DNA of 64,000 bases from Marinilongibacter aquaticus (GTDB taxonomy: Bacteria; Bacteroidota; Bacteroidia; Cytophagales; Spirosomataceae): NCBI RefSeq assembly GCF_020149935.1, contig NZ_CP083757.1:1364001-1428000 (forward strand), in the 5' to 3' direction. Of this stretch, positions 17,013 through 26,247 are shown piece after piece. A model generated the notes under the pieces. The model saw nothing but the letters and a program-made list of their open reading frames with translations, had not been told where the DNA came from and did not search any database. The first letter of the stretch is position 1, and the number at the start of each line of letters is the position of its first letter. Position numbers and translations under genes: made by a program.

Positions 17013-20000
17013 ATGCTGAACAAAATCATTCGGTTTTCGATCGAAAACAAATTGATTGTTGGCCTTTTTACTGTCGCTCTTGTGATTTGGGGGATTGTTT
17101 CTTTGAGCAAACTTCCTATCGATGCAGTACCCGACATCACCAACAATCAAGTACAAATAATCACGCAGTCGCCCGCTCTTGGAGCGGAGGAGGTAGAGCG
17201 GCTCATTACTTTTCCAATAGAAATTGGGATTGCCACCATTCCAGACATCGAAGAGGTGCGGTCCTTTTCCCGTTTTGGCTTATCCGTCGTAACCGTAGTT
17301 TTCAAAGAATCGGTAGACATCTATTGGGCAAGGCAACAAATAAACGAACGCTTAACCGACATCCTCAATGAAATACCCAATGGCATAGGCTCGCCTTACA
17401 TGGCCCCGATCACCACGGGATTGGGCGAAATATACCAATATGCCGTGTCGGCTGCACCCGGCTATGAAGACCAATACGACGCCCAAGATTTGCGTACAAT
17501 CCAAGATTGGATCATCAAAAGACAATTGCTTGGCACGCCCGGTGTAGCCGAAGTCAGCAGCTTTGGTGGCTATTTAAAACAATATGAAATTGCGATAGAC
17601 CCCTCGAGGTTAAAAGCCATGAATGTATCGTTGAGTGAAGTGTTTCAGGCACTCGAACAAAACAACGAAAACACCGGCGGCACCTACATCGAAAAAGACA
17701 GTCGAGCCTATTATATCCGCAGCGAAGGCTTGGCGGGCGACCTGAAAGATATCCAGAATATTTTGGTAAAAAACAACCAAGAAGGCCTGCCCATTCTAAT
17801 CCAAGATTTGGCCAAAGTACAACTTGGGCACGCTGTACGTTTTGGTGCCAGTACAGAAAACGGTCGCGGAGAAGCGGTAAGTGCTGTGGTAATGATGCTC
17901 AAAGGAGCCAATTCGGCTGAAGTGATCGACAATATCAAATCTAAAATCGAAGAGATCAAAACCACACTGCCCGAAGGCGTACTCATCGAGCCTTTCCTCG
18001 ACCGCACCAAACTGGTCAACAATGCCATCGGTACGGTATCCAAAAACCTTATCGAAGGGGCCATTATTGTCATTTTCGTATTGCTGCTTTTGTTGGGTAA
18101 CCTTCGGGCGGGCCTTATTGTCGCTTCGGTTATTCCTTTGGCACTTTTGTTTGCTTTTGGCATGATGAGCCTTTTTGGCGTATCGGGCAATCTAATGAGC
18201 TTGGGAGCGATCGATTTCGGTTTGGTGGTGGATGGAGCTGTCATCATTGTTGAAGCCACCTTGCACCACCTCGGTGTTTTGAAGTTGAGTCGTAAACTGA
18301 CCCAAAAAGAGATGAACGAAGAGGTGTACCAATCGGCCACGAAAATGGTCAACTCGGCGGCTTTTGGCGAAATCATCATTTTTATCGTTTATCTCCCCAT
18401 TTTGGCTCTTGTGGGTACGGAAGGGAAAATGTTCAGGCCGATGGCTCAAACAGTAAGCTTTGCCATTTTAGGAGCCTTTATCCTTTCGCTCACTTATGTG
18501 CCGATGGTCTCGGCTCTTTTCCTGAGCAAAAAGACGAAATACAAAGAAAACATTGCCGACAAAATCATCGGATTCTTACAGAACGTATACGGAAAACTAC
18601 TCCGTTGGTGCCTGCACAGAAAGCTGATCGTACTGGGCTTTCTCTTGGTCTTGTTCAGTGGTTCCATTTGGATTTTCAGCCAAATGGGCGGAGAATTTAT
18701 CCCTACGTTAGAAGAGGGCGATTTTGCGGTAGAAACCCGATTGATGGCCGGCAGCTCATTGGAAAACACCATCAAGGCCACAACAGAAGCCGAAAAAATA
18801 CTGATTGAACAATTCCCCGAAGTAGAGCAAGCGGTATCAAAAATAGGCTCGGGCGAGGTGCCTACCGACCCCATGCCCATGGAAGCCGCCGACGTGATGG
18901 TGATCTTGAAAGACCCCGCCGAATGGACATCGGCAAGTACCCGCGAAGAATTGGCTGCCAAAATGGGAAAAGCCCTTGAGGTTCTACCGGGCGTTTCTTT
19001 CAGCTTTTTACAACCCATTCAAATGCGTTTCAACGAACTGATGACGGGCGTAAAACAAGACGTGGCCGTGAAATTGTTTGGCGAAGACCTGAATGTACTC
19101 GCCGAATACGCCGATAAAATTGGCAACATTGTCCAAACAGTAGACGGAGCCGAAGACCTCTATGTGGAAGAAGTGACGGGTGTACCGCAAATTTTGGTGC
19201 ATTACAAACGCAACCTACTTTCCAAATACGGCTTGAATATCAAAGAGGTCAATCAAACGTTGGCCACGGCTTTCGCGGGAGCCTCGGCCGGACTTGTTTT
19301 CGAAAACGAACGCCGCTTCGATTTGGTTGTTCGTCTCGACAAAGACCTTCGCAACAACATTGATGCCGTACGCAACCTCTACATTTCGCGAAAAGACGGC
19401 CATCAAATTCCATTGTACCAAGTGGCCGATGTCGAACTTGTCGACGGCCCCTACCAGATTCAAAGGGAAAATACACGTCGCAGAATCATTGTGGCTTTCA
19501 ACGTACGAAACCGCGACGTAGAGAGTGTTGTACAGGAAATTCAGCAAAGGATTTCTTCCGAATTGCCGCTTCCTCCAGGATATAGCGTAACCTATGGCGG
19601 GCAATTCGAAAATCTGCAAGAAGCTACGCAGCGGTTGAGCATCGCCGTGCCCATTGCCCTGCTCATGATTTTCATTTTGCTCTATTTCACTTTCCAATCG
19701 ATCAAACAGGGCATACTTATTTTTGCCGCCATTCCATTTTCGGCCATTGGAGGCATTCTAGCCCTCTGGTTCAGGGGCATGCCTTTCAGTATTTCGGCGG
19801 GCGTGGGCTTCATTGCCCTTTTTGGCGTGGCTGTATTGAACGGAATCGTGCTCATAGCCGAGTTCAACCGCTTGAAAGCCGAAGGAAATGACAACTTACT
19901 GGAACGCATCTTTTCGGGAACACGCACCCGCCTTCGTCCGGTTATCATGACGGCCTCCGTGGCATCTTTGGGTTTCATGCCCATGGCCTTGTCTAGCACA

Positions 20001-21377
20001 GCCGGAGCAGAAGTGCAGAAACCATTGGCCACGGTAGTGATTGGCGGCCTGATTTCCGCTACAATCCTTACGCTAATCGTACTTCCTATCCTCTATTATT
20101 TCTCGGAAAAATGGAGAGTGCTACGCTTTGGAAAAGCAAGCGTGCTACTGGCCTTCATGCTCTTTGGCCAACAAAAGCTATATGCCCAAAAGGCCGAACC
20201 GCTGGATTTGCAAAAAGCCATCGCAATAGGTTTGCGAAACAATCCCAATCTTGAGGTAGCCAAACTGAAAACCCAAGCCGAAATAAAAGCGAGGGCCACG
20301 AGCACAAATCTACCAAAGACGGATTTCAACATTATGCTTGGGCAGTACAACAGTGTCTACGCTAACGACAATCAACTCAACATCAAGCAAAGTTTTGCTT
20401 TTCCAACCGTCTATACCCGTCAAAAAGACCTGGCCGAAGCCCGAATAAAGGCAAGCAAAACGATGGAAGTTCGCTATGCTCACGATTTGATCTATCAGAT
20501 TAAATCGAGTTGGATTGCCCTGCAAAAAGCGAAAACAAGGTTGGAACTGGAAATCGCTCAAGATAGCATTTACAAACATTTCCTGAGGGCTGCCGAAATA
20601 CGGTTCGAAACCGGCGAAACGGGGATTTTGGGAAAAACAACGGCACAATCGCAAGTGGCCGAAGTGAAAAACCGACTTGCCCAGGCTCAAGCCGAAATCG
20701 ACCAGCAAGCCGCCTTGCTTCAGATGCTCTTGAAATTGGACTATCGCCCAGAATTCAGCTCTGAGCCTTGGCTCAAATTGCAAACGAAAAAACCAGCGAC
20801 CGCCGATTCTCTAAGCCAAAATGCCATGCTTTTGAATCTGATGGAAGAAATACACGTTGCCGAAAAACAGCGGGCCCTGAGCACCGCCAAAAAGCTGCCC
20901 GATTTCAATGTGGGCTATTTCAACCAATCACTGAACGGCCCCAGTGAAAACAAAAACGGCGAACCCGTGGTGTACAATTCGGGCAACCGATTCATGGGTC
21001 TTGAATTTGGCGTGGCCATTCCCATTTTCGGAGCAAAGGCCAGAAATGCCACTATCGAAATGGCCGAAGTAAAAATTGAAGAAAACAAAGCCCAGCTGGT
21101 CGCCACAGAAAATCTGTTGCAAGGCCAATTGCGTAAACTTTGGCTCGAAAAAGAAAAACGAAAAAACAACCTCGAATACTTTGAAACCAATGCTCTGCCC
21201 TTGGCCGAGCAGTTGATTGCACAATCGCAAAAGGCCTATAATTTAGGCGAGATTGGGTATATGGAATATATACTCAACCTCAAACAAGCCATGCAATACA
21301 AGTTTCAACACATCGACGAACTCGAAGCTTACAATCAGACCGTCGTTCAAATCGAATATATTTTGGGAATCCAATAA
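17013..21377 (+). CDS. CzcA-type heavy-metal RND pump fused to a TolC-like outer-membrane channel
   Basis: A 1454-residue fusion. Residues 1 to about 1035 are an HME-type RND inner-membrane proton/metal antiporter. The fourth membrane helix carries D401, D407 and E414 (DFGLVVDGAVIIVE), the CzcA signature associated with divalent Zn/Co/Cd-type export and not the Cu/Ag CusA pattern. From about 1060 to the end is an outer-membrane factor with the TolC-like coiled-coil pattern. The junction (about 1042-1058) looks like a second signal peptide ending LYA before Q1059. The fusion itself is a known Bacteroidota form of about 1450 residues. The adaptor gene follows after 10 bp. Metal specificity is inference. 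Confidence 0.93.
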   Translation: MLNKIIRFSIENKLIVGLFTVALVIWGIVSLSKLPIDAVPDITNNQVQIITQSPALGAEEVERLITFPIEIGIATIPDIEEVRSFSRFGLSVVTVVFKESVDIYWARQQINERLTDILNEIPNGIGSPYMAPITTGLGEIYQYAVSAAPGYEDQYDAQDLRTIQDWIIKRQLLGTPGVAEVSSFGGYLKQYEIAIDPSRLKAMNVSLSEVFQALEQNNENTGGTYIEKDSRAYYIRSEGLAGDLKDIQNILVKNNQEGLPILIQDLAKVQLGHAVRFGASTENGRGEAVSAVVMMLKGANSAEVIDNIKSKIEEIKTTLPEGVLIEPFLDRTKLVNNAIGTVSKNLIEGAIIVIFVLLLLLGNLRAGLIVASVIPLALLFAFGMMSLFGVSGNLMSLGAIDFGLVVDGAVIIVEATLHHLGVLKLSRKLTQKEMNEEVYQSATKMVNSAAFGEIIIFIVYLPILALVGTEGKMFRPMAQTVSFAILGAFILSLTYVPMVSALFLSKKTKYKENIADKIIGFLQNVYGKLLRWCLHRKLIVLGFLLVLFSGSIWIFSQMGGEFIPTLEEGDFAVETRLMAGSSLENTIKATTEAEKILIEQFPEVEQAVSKIGSGEVPTDPMPMEAADVMVILKDPAEWTSASTREELAAKMGKALEVLPGVSFSFLQPIQMRFNELMTGVKQDVAVKLFGEDLNVLAEYADKIGNIVQTVDGAEDLYVEEVTGVPQILVHYKRNLLSKYGLNIKEVNQTLATAFAGASAGLVFENERRFDLVVRLDKDLRNNIDAVRNLYISRKDGHQIPLYQVADVELVDGPYQIQRENTRRRIIVAFNVRNRDVESVVQEIQQRISSELPLPPGYSVTYGGQFENLQEATQRLSIAVPIALLMIFILLYFTFQSIKQGILIFAAIPFSAIGGILALWFRGMPFSISAGVGFIALFGVAVLNGIVLIAEFNRLKAEGNDNLLERIFSGTRTRLRPVIMTASVASLGFMPMALSSTAGAEVQKPLATVVIGGLISATILTLIVLPILYYFSEKWRVLRFGKASVLLAFMLFGQQKLYAQKAEPLDLQKAIAIGLRNNPNLEVAKLKTQAEIKARATSTNLPKTDFNIMLGQYNSVYANDNQLNIKQSFAFPTVYTRQKDLAEARIKASKTMEVRYAHDLIYQIKSSWIALQKAKTRLELEIAQDSIYKHFLRAAEIRFETGETGILGKTTAQSQVAEVKNRLAQAQAEIDQQAALLQMLLKLDYRPEFSSEPWLKLQTKKPATADSLSQNAMLLNLMEEIHVAEKQRALSTAKKLPDFNVGYFNQSLNGPSENKNGEPVVYNSGNRFMGLEFGVAIPIFGAKARNATIEMAEVKIEENKAQLVATENLLQGQLRKLWLEKEKRKNNLEYFETNALPLAEQLIAQSQKAYNLGEIGYMEYILNLKQAMQYKFQHIDELEAYNQTVVQIEYILGIQ

Positions 21378-21387
21378 GACATTGACA

Positions 21388-22560
21388 ATGAAAAAGACAT
21401 ATAAATTCCTTTATCCCCTGTTCTGCATCTTGCTCTTTGCCTGTCAAGAGCAATCGACAGTAGAAGAAAAGAAAGTTGAAAAAGCCCCACTACAAGCGAA
21501 CAGCAATGTGGTGACATTAAACAAAGCTCAAATTGAACACGCACAGATTGCTCTTGGACGTGTGGAAGAAAGAGAAATGGGTAGCGAAATTGAGGTCAGC
21601 GGCCTCGTGGATGTCCCCCCAAAAAGCAAGGTTTCCATCACGATACCTTATGGCGGTTTCATCAAAACAACCAGTATGCTGCCCGGGTCGAGAATCAAGA
21701 AAGGCCAGATACTTCTTGAAATCGAAAACCCCGACTTCATTCAATTTCAGGAAGATTACCTCGAAGCCTTGACCCAAAGAGATTTCCTGAAAGCCGAATT
21801 CGATCGTCAAAAGACACTGCACGACGAACAAATTGCATCGGGCAAAAATTTCCAAAAAGCACAGAGTCAGTACGAGGCCAATGAAGTGCGAATCAAAGGC
21901 CTAAAAGCCCGCCTCGAATTGATCGGTTTCGATGTGGCTAAGATCGAATCGGGGCAAATTACCTCTACAGTGGCCGTACATTCGCCCATAAACGGCTCGG
22001 TACGTGAGGTTCATACCAATATCGGCAAGTATGTCAATCCGCAAGACGACATCATGGACCTGACAAACGCAGAAGACCTACACATCGAACTTACAGCCTA
22101 TGAAGACCAAATCCCTAAAATAAAACAGGGGCAAAGAATCCGTTTCACTTTGGCCAGCGACCCCGACAACATACGCGAAGCCAAAGTCTTTCTGGTCGGT
22201 AGTGGCGTGCGAGAAGACCGCTCCGTGACGGTGCACGGGCACATGAGCAAGCACTATCCAGACCTTCTGCCGGGCATGTACATTGCAGCCAAAATAGAAA
22301 CGGGCCGCCATCAAGCTTTTGCCGTACCCGAGCCTTCGGTGGTGCGTTTTGCGGGCAAGTACTACGTATTTGTGCGTAAAACCCAAACGGGCGACAATCA
22401 AAGTTTCGAAATGAAAGAAATAAAGAAAGGCTTAAGCGAGGAAGGTTTCACCCAAATCGAGAGCACCGAAAGCAAGGACTCGCTCTTGGAATATGAGATC
22501 GTGACAAACGGTGCAATGACTTTACTGGGACAGGCCAAAATCCCAGAAGAGGAAGAATAG
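21388..22560 (+). CDS. RND efflux periplasmic adaptor (membrane fusion) lipoprotein
   Basis: A 390-residue CusB/CzcB-like adaptor that bridges the inner-membrane pump and the outer-membrane channel. It has a lipoprotein signal with the acceptor Cys at residue 19 (LLFACQ), a short acidic linker, a split lipoyl/barrel-sandwich domain (around GGFIKTTSMLPG and HSPINGSVREVHTNIGK), a coiled-coil hairpin between them, and beta-barrel and membrane-proximal domains. The ATG at 21388 is chosen because it gives the lipoprotein signal; the frame extends upstream into the pump gene. It is the last gene of the operon, followed by a strong terminator. Confidence 0.93.
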   Translation: MKKTYKFLYPLFCILLFACQEQSTVEEKKVEKAPLQANSNVVTLNKAQIEHAQIALGRVEEREMGSEIEVSGLVDVPPKSKVSITIPYGGFIKTTSMLPGSRIKKGQILLEIENPDFIQFQEDYLEALTQRDFLKAEFDRQKTLHDEQIASGKNFQKAQSQYEANEVRIKGLKARLELIGFDVAKIESGQITSTVAVHSPINGSVREVHTNIGKYVNPQDDIMDLTNAEDLHIELTAYEDQIPKIKQGQRIRFTLASDPDNIREAKVFLVGSGVREDRSVTVHGHMSKHYPDLLPGMYIAAKIETGRHQAFAVPEPSVVRFAGKYYVFVRKTQTGDNQSFEMKEIKKGLSEEGFTQIESTESKDSLLEYEIVTNGAMTLLGQAKIPEEEE

Positions 22561-22576
22561 TTTTTTCCTAAGAAGA

Positions 22577-22610
22577 AAAAAAATAGGACCCCGCGGGGTC
22601 CTATTTTTTT
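22577..22610 (+). terminator. Strong terminator of the metal-efflux operon
   Basis: A perfect inverted repeat with 17-base arms (22577-22593 and 22594-22610), GC-rich centre, flanked by A and T runs (seven terminal T). It begins 17 nt after the adaptor stop. Confidence 0.93.
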
Positions 22611-22622
22611 GTAAAATGCCCA

Positions 22623-22638
22623 GATTAAACGTTTAATC
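22623..22638. promoter_or_regulatory. Perfect 16-bp palindrome
   Basis: GATTAAACGTTTAATC, perfectly self-complementary, 13 bp after the terminator and about 280 bp before susC. It could be a regulator site for the SusCD operon; there is no direct evidence. Confidence 0.35.
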
Positions 22639-22915
22639 AAATTATATGCAGTTTTATTTTATCATTAAATAGTACAATAAAAATCACCCCGACTTTACGA
22701 CAAGAAACACTTGTCAATACTCCATTTCCAAAAGCTTAATACTGCCATAATATCCAATTCATTGCGAATTAGGCCTATTATAAAAACATACTCTTGTTAA
22801 TATTAATTAAAAATTAAGGCTCTCCCCTTTTTTATTCTTTTCTTAACCCTCACCTATCTCTTGCAAAAATCACATTTCAGAATTTTGCAGAAATTTCAAT
22901 TATCAAAAATCAATT

Positions 22916-25900
22916 ATGTTTCCTCAAAAGCCACCTAAGCCTATTCTCAACCCTATGAAAGTTGGGATAGTTTTGCTGATAACATCGCTGATGTTATCCA
23001 CCTCAATGTATGCGAAAGGTCCCGAAAGAAAGGATCTCCGTTTTACCGCAAACTCCAGCAATGCGGACATCAGAGTCTCTGGAAAAGTTGTGGGCTCTGA
23101 CAACAACGAAAGCCTTCCGGGCGTAAGCGTAGTGGTAAAAGGCACCACAATCGGAACCTCCACCGATGCAAACGGCCAATTTGAATTGACCGTACCCAGC
23201 AAAGAATCCGTTCTGGTTTTCAGTTTTGTTGGTTACGTATCTCAAGAATTGCCTGTGGGCAACGAATCCAATTTCAACATCACACTTTTGGCCGACAACA
23301 AAGCCTTGGACGAAGTTGTGGTGGTGGGTTATGGAACGCAGAAACGTGTAAACCTTACCGGTGCGGTGACTCAGGTACAAGCCGAGCAATTGGAAAACAG
23401 ACCTTTGGTGAACATGACACAGATTCTTCAAGGTATGGTGCCCAACTTGAACATCACTTTCGGTACAGGCCAACCGGGTTCTGGCGGAAGCTTGAACGTA
23501 AGGGGGCAAACTTCAATCAACGGCGGTGGGCCTTTGGTTATGATCGACGGTGTACCGGGCGATATCAACCGAATCAACCCTGCTGATGTGGAATCGGTAT
23601 CGGTATTGAAAGATGCGGCAGCTTCTGCGATTTACGGTGCCCGCGGAGCTTTCGGTGTAATTTTGGTCACTACAAAAACAGCAAAGAATGGCAAAAGCTC
23701 TATTTCTTACAGCAACAATTTCGGTTGGTCTACACCCACAGTAAGCACAGATTTCATGACCTCGGGTTATGAGCATGTGAAGCTGAACGATGAGGCTTTC
23801 TTGCGTGCCACAGGAAATACCTACACACGCTACACGGAAGAAGATTATGCCGAATTGGAAGCCCGCAAAGACGACAAAGTAGAAAATCCTGCCCGACCTT
23901 GGATTGTGGTAAAAAATGTAAACGGAAAAGACATTTACAACTATTACGGAAACTACGATTGGTGGAACACCATTTTCGATATGACCCAGCCTTCTCGTCA
24001 GCACAACCTGAACTTTTCGGGCGGTACAGACAAGATCAACTATTTCCTTTCGGGATCGATCTATGAAAAAGAGGGGATCATGAAAATAAACAAAGACAAA
24101 TTCACTTCGTATACGCTTCGCTCAAAAATCAATGCCCAACTTTTGCCTTGGTTGAAAGTGAGCAACAATACGCAGTATTACGATAACGTATATACTTATC
24201 CGGGAAGAGAAGGCGGAGCCAACGCAAACTTCGTGGCCATTACGGTACACGCTTTGCCCGCCTACGCTCCAAGAAACCCAGACGGCACGGCCACCTACAA
24301 CACCCTGAAAAACAACTACTCAATCGGAGATGGCTTGTTTGCCAACCTTTTGGGCGGTGTAGCCGGAGGTTCGAAGAAAGTGCATGAATTCAGAACCATC
24401 AATGCCGCCACCATCGATTTCAACAAAAACTGGAATCTAGTGGCCAATCATTCGTACTCTTTCTACATTGCCGACGACGAATACCGTGCGGCTCCCGCTC
24501 AATACTCCATTCAGCCGGGCATTTTGGCTCCTGTTCCCAATTACAACACAGACCAGCAGAGCAAAACCTTTTGGTTTGACCCTACCAGTGTTTTCAACGT
24601 GTACACCTCATACAAGCAAACACTTGGAAAACACTATTTCAACGTAATGGCGGGTATCAACTCCGAACAGAAAAAGCACCAACGCCTTTATGGAGCTCGA
24701 CAAAACCTTTTGTCTCAAGACCTCTCCGACCTGAACTTGGGTACGGGCCAGCAGTATTCTTCTGGTGGATCATACGAATACGCCCTTTTCGGTGCATTCT
24801 TCCGAGCCAATTACGATTACAACGGCAAATACCTTGTTGAATTTAACGGCCGCTACGACGGTACTTCACGTTTCGGTGCCGGGCGTCGATACGGTTTCTT
24901 CCCTTCAGTTTCGGGTGGATGGCGAATCAGCGAAGAAGATTTCTTCGGCAATGCAAAGAATGTGGTGAACAATTTGAAACTTCGTCTTTCATACGGCTCT
25001 TTGGGCAACCAATTGCCTTCGAACAACAATTCGGCGAGCTACTACCCGTATATCTCGACCATGCCGACAAGCCAATCGAGTTGGATCACAGACAATCAAA
25101 AATTGCTCTATGTGCAGAATCCAAACCCGATTGCCACCAACCTTTCTTGGGAAAAAGCCACGACATCGAACATCGGTCTTGATCTGGGCTTGTTGAAAAA
25201 CAGATTGAATCTGAACGCCGATTTCTACATCCGCAACACCACCGACATGTTGGTGCCTGGCAAGGTATTGCCCAGCGTATTCGGAGCTTCAGTACCTACA
25301 CAAAATGCGGGTGATTTGCAGACAAAAGGTTTTGAATTGGCCATTTCTTGGAAAGACCAAATCAACCTTGCGGGCAAACCTCTTTCGTACAATGTTTCGG
25401 GAATACTTTCCGATTACACATCGAAAATCACACGATACGACAATCCCAACAAAATCCTTTCGAACTATTACGAAGGCGAAGTTTTGGGCCAAATCTGGGG
25501 CTACAGCATCGACGGCATGTTCCAATCGGATGAAGAAGCCGCGGCCTATTCAGTGGATCAAACTTACGTAAACCAAAGACGTCTCAGTGCTCCTGGCGAA
25601 TGGAGCAAATTGCAAGCGGGCGACCTTAAGTTTGTCGATTTGGATGGCGACGGCGTGATTTCGCAAGGAGCCAATACTTTAGACGATCACGGCGATTTGA
25701 AAGTGATCGGGAACTCGAACCCGAGATACCGCTACGGAGTCAACCTTGGAGCCAATTGGAACGGATTCGACCTTTCCGTATTCGTGCAAGGCATTGTGCG
25801 TCGCAATTGGTATCCCGGAAACAACGCCGACAAATTCTGGGGGCCGTATTCAAGACCTTACTACTCATTCTTGCCCAAGAATTTCACAGACGACGTGTGG

Positions 25901-26236
25901 ACACCGGAAAACAAAGACGCCTATTTCCCATTGCTTCGCGGATACGTAGCCTTGAACAGCCGTGGCGAATTGAACGTGGCCAACGACAGATACATTCAGA
26001 ACATCGGCTATTTGCGGCTCAAAAACGTGGTGTTGGGCTATACTTTGCCTGCCAAAATCACGCGTAAAATCGGTGTCAGCAAAGCCCGTATTTATATAAG
26101 CGGCGAAAATCTGTTGACTGCCACGCCCTTGCGTTCGAAATACATCGACCCTGAGCAAATCGACGGCGATGGCACAAACGGAAGAACATATCCACTTTCA
26201 AAAACATTTTCAACAGGCTTAAACCTGAACTTCTAG
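22916..26236 (+). CDS. SusC/RagA-type TonB-linked outer-membrane transporter
   Basis: A 1106-residue active importer of the outer membrane. In order: signal peptide (about 1-33), a carboxypeptidase-D regulatory-like domain (about 48-125), the TonB-box region with DEVVVVGYGTQKR (about 131 onward), the plug (about 145-255, including SINGGGPLVMIDGVPG and IYGARGAFGVILVTT), and a 22-strand-type barrel ending in an aromatic residue (LNLNF). There is no STN domain, so no anti-sigma signalling is expected through it. SusD follows after 11 bp. The substrate is not evident; no glycoside hydrolase is adjacent, and a phosphoesterase follows. Confidence 0.96.
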   Translation: MFPQKPPKPILNPMKVGIVLLITSLMLSTSMYAKGPERKDLRFTANSSNADIRVSGKVVGSDNNESLPGVSVVVKGTTIGTSTDANGQFELTVPSKESVLVFSFVGYVSQELPVGNESNFNITLLADNKALDEVVVVGYGTQKRVNLTGAVTQVQAEQLENRPLVNMTQILQGMVPNLNITFGTGQPGSGGSLNVRGQTSINGGGPLVMIDGVPGDINRINPADVESVSVLKDAAASAIYGARGAFGVILVTTKTAKNGKSSISYSNNFGWSTPTVSTDFMTSGYEHVKLNDEAFLRATGNTYTRYTEEDYAELEARKDDKVENPARPWIVVKNVNGKDIYNYYGNYDWWNTIFDMTQPSRQHNLNFSGGTDKINYFLSGSIYEKEGIMKINKDKFTSYTLRSKINAQLLPWLKVSNNTQYYDNVYTYPGREGGANANFVAITVHALPAYAPRNPDGTATYNTLKNNYSIGDGLFANLLGGVAGGSKKVHEFRTINAATIDFNKNWNLVANHSYSFYIADDEYRAAPAQYSIQPGILAPVPNYNTDQQSKTFWFDPTSVFNVYTSYKQTLGKHYFNVMAGINSEQKKHQRLYGARQNLLSQDLSDLNLGTGQQYSSGGSYEYALFGAFFRANYDYNGKYLVEFNGRYDGTSRFGAGRRYGFFPSVSGGWRISEEDFFGNAKNVVNNLKLRLSYGSLGNQLPSNNNSASYYPYISTMPTSQSSWITDNQKLLYVQNPNPIATNLSWEKATTSNIGLDLGLLKNRLNLNADFYIRNTTDMLVPGKVLPSVFGASVPTQNAGDLQTKGFELAISWKDQINLAGKPLSYNVSGILSDYTSKITRYDNPNKILSNYYEGEVLGQIWGYSIDGMFQSDEEAAAYSVDQTYVNQRRLSAPGEWSKLQAGDLKFVDLDGDGVISQGANTLDDHGDLKVIGNSNPRYRYGVNLGANWNGFDLSVFVQGIVRRNWYPGNNADKFWGPYSRPYYSFLPKNFTDDVWTPENKDAYFPLLRGYVALNSRGELNVANDRYIQNIGYLRLKNVVLGYTLPAKITRKIGVSKARIYISGENLLTATPLRSKYIDPEQIDGDGTNGRTYPLSKTFSTGLNLNF

Positions 26237-26247
26237 TCAATACAATC

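Larger units (their letters stand above)
22561..22915. other. Intergenic region between the metal-efflux and SusCD operons
   Basis: 355 bp without a gene. It holds the terminator at 22577-22610, a perfect 16-bp palindrome at 22623-22638 and then AT-rich DNA. No clean TAnnTTTG promoter is visible for susC; GAATTTTG at 22880-22887 is the nearest, with CTTG 16 bp upstream. Confidence 0.7.
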
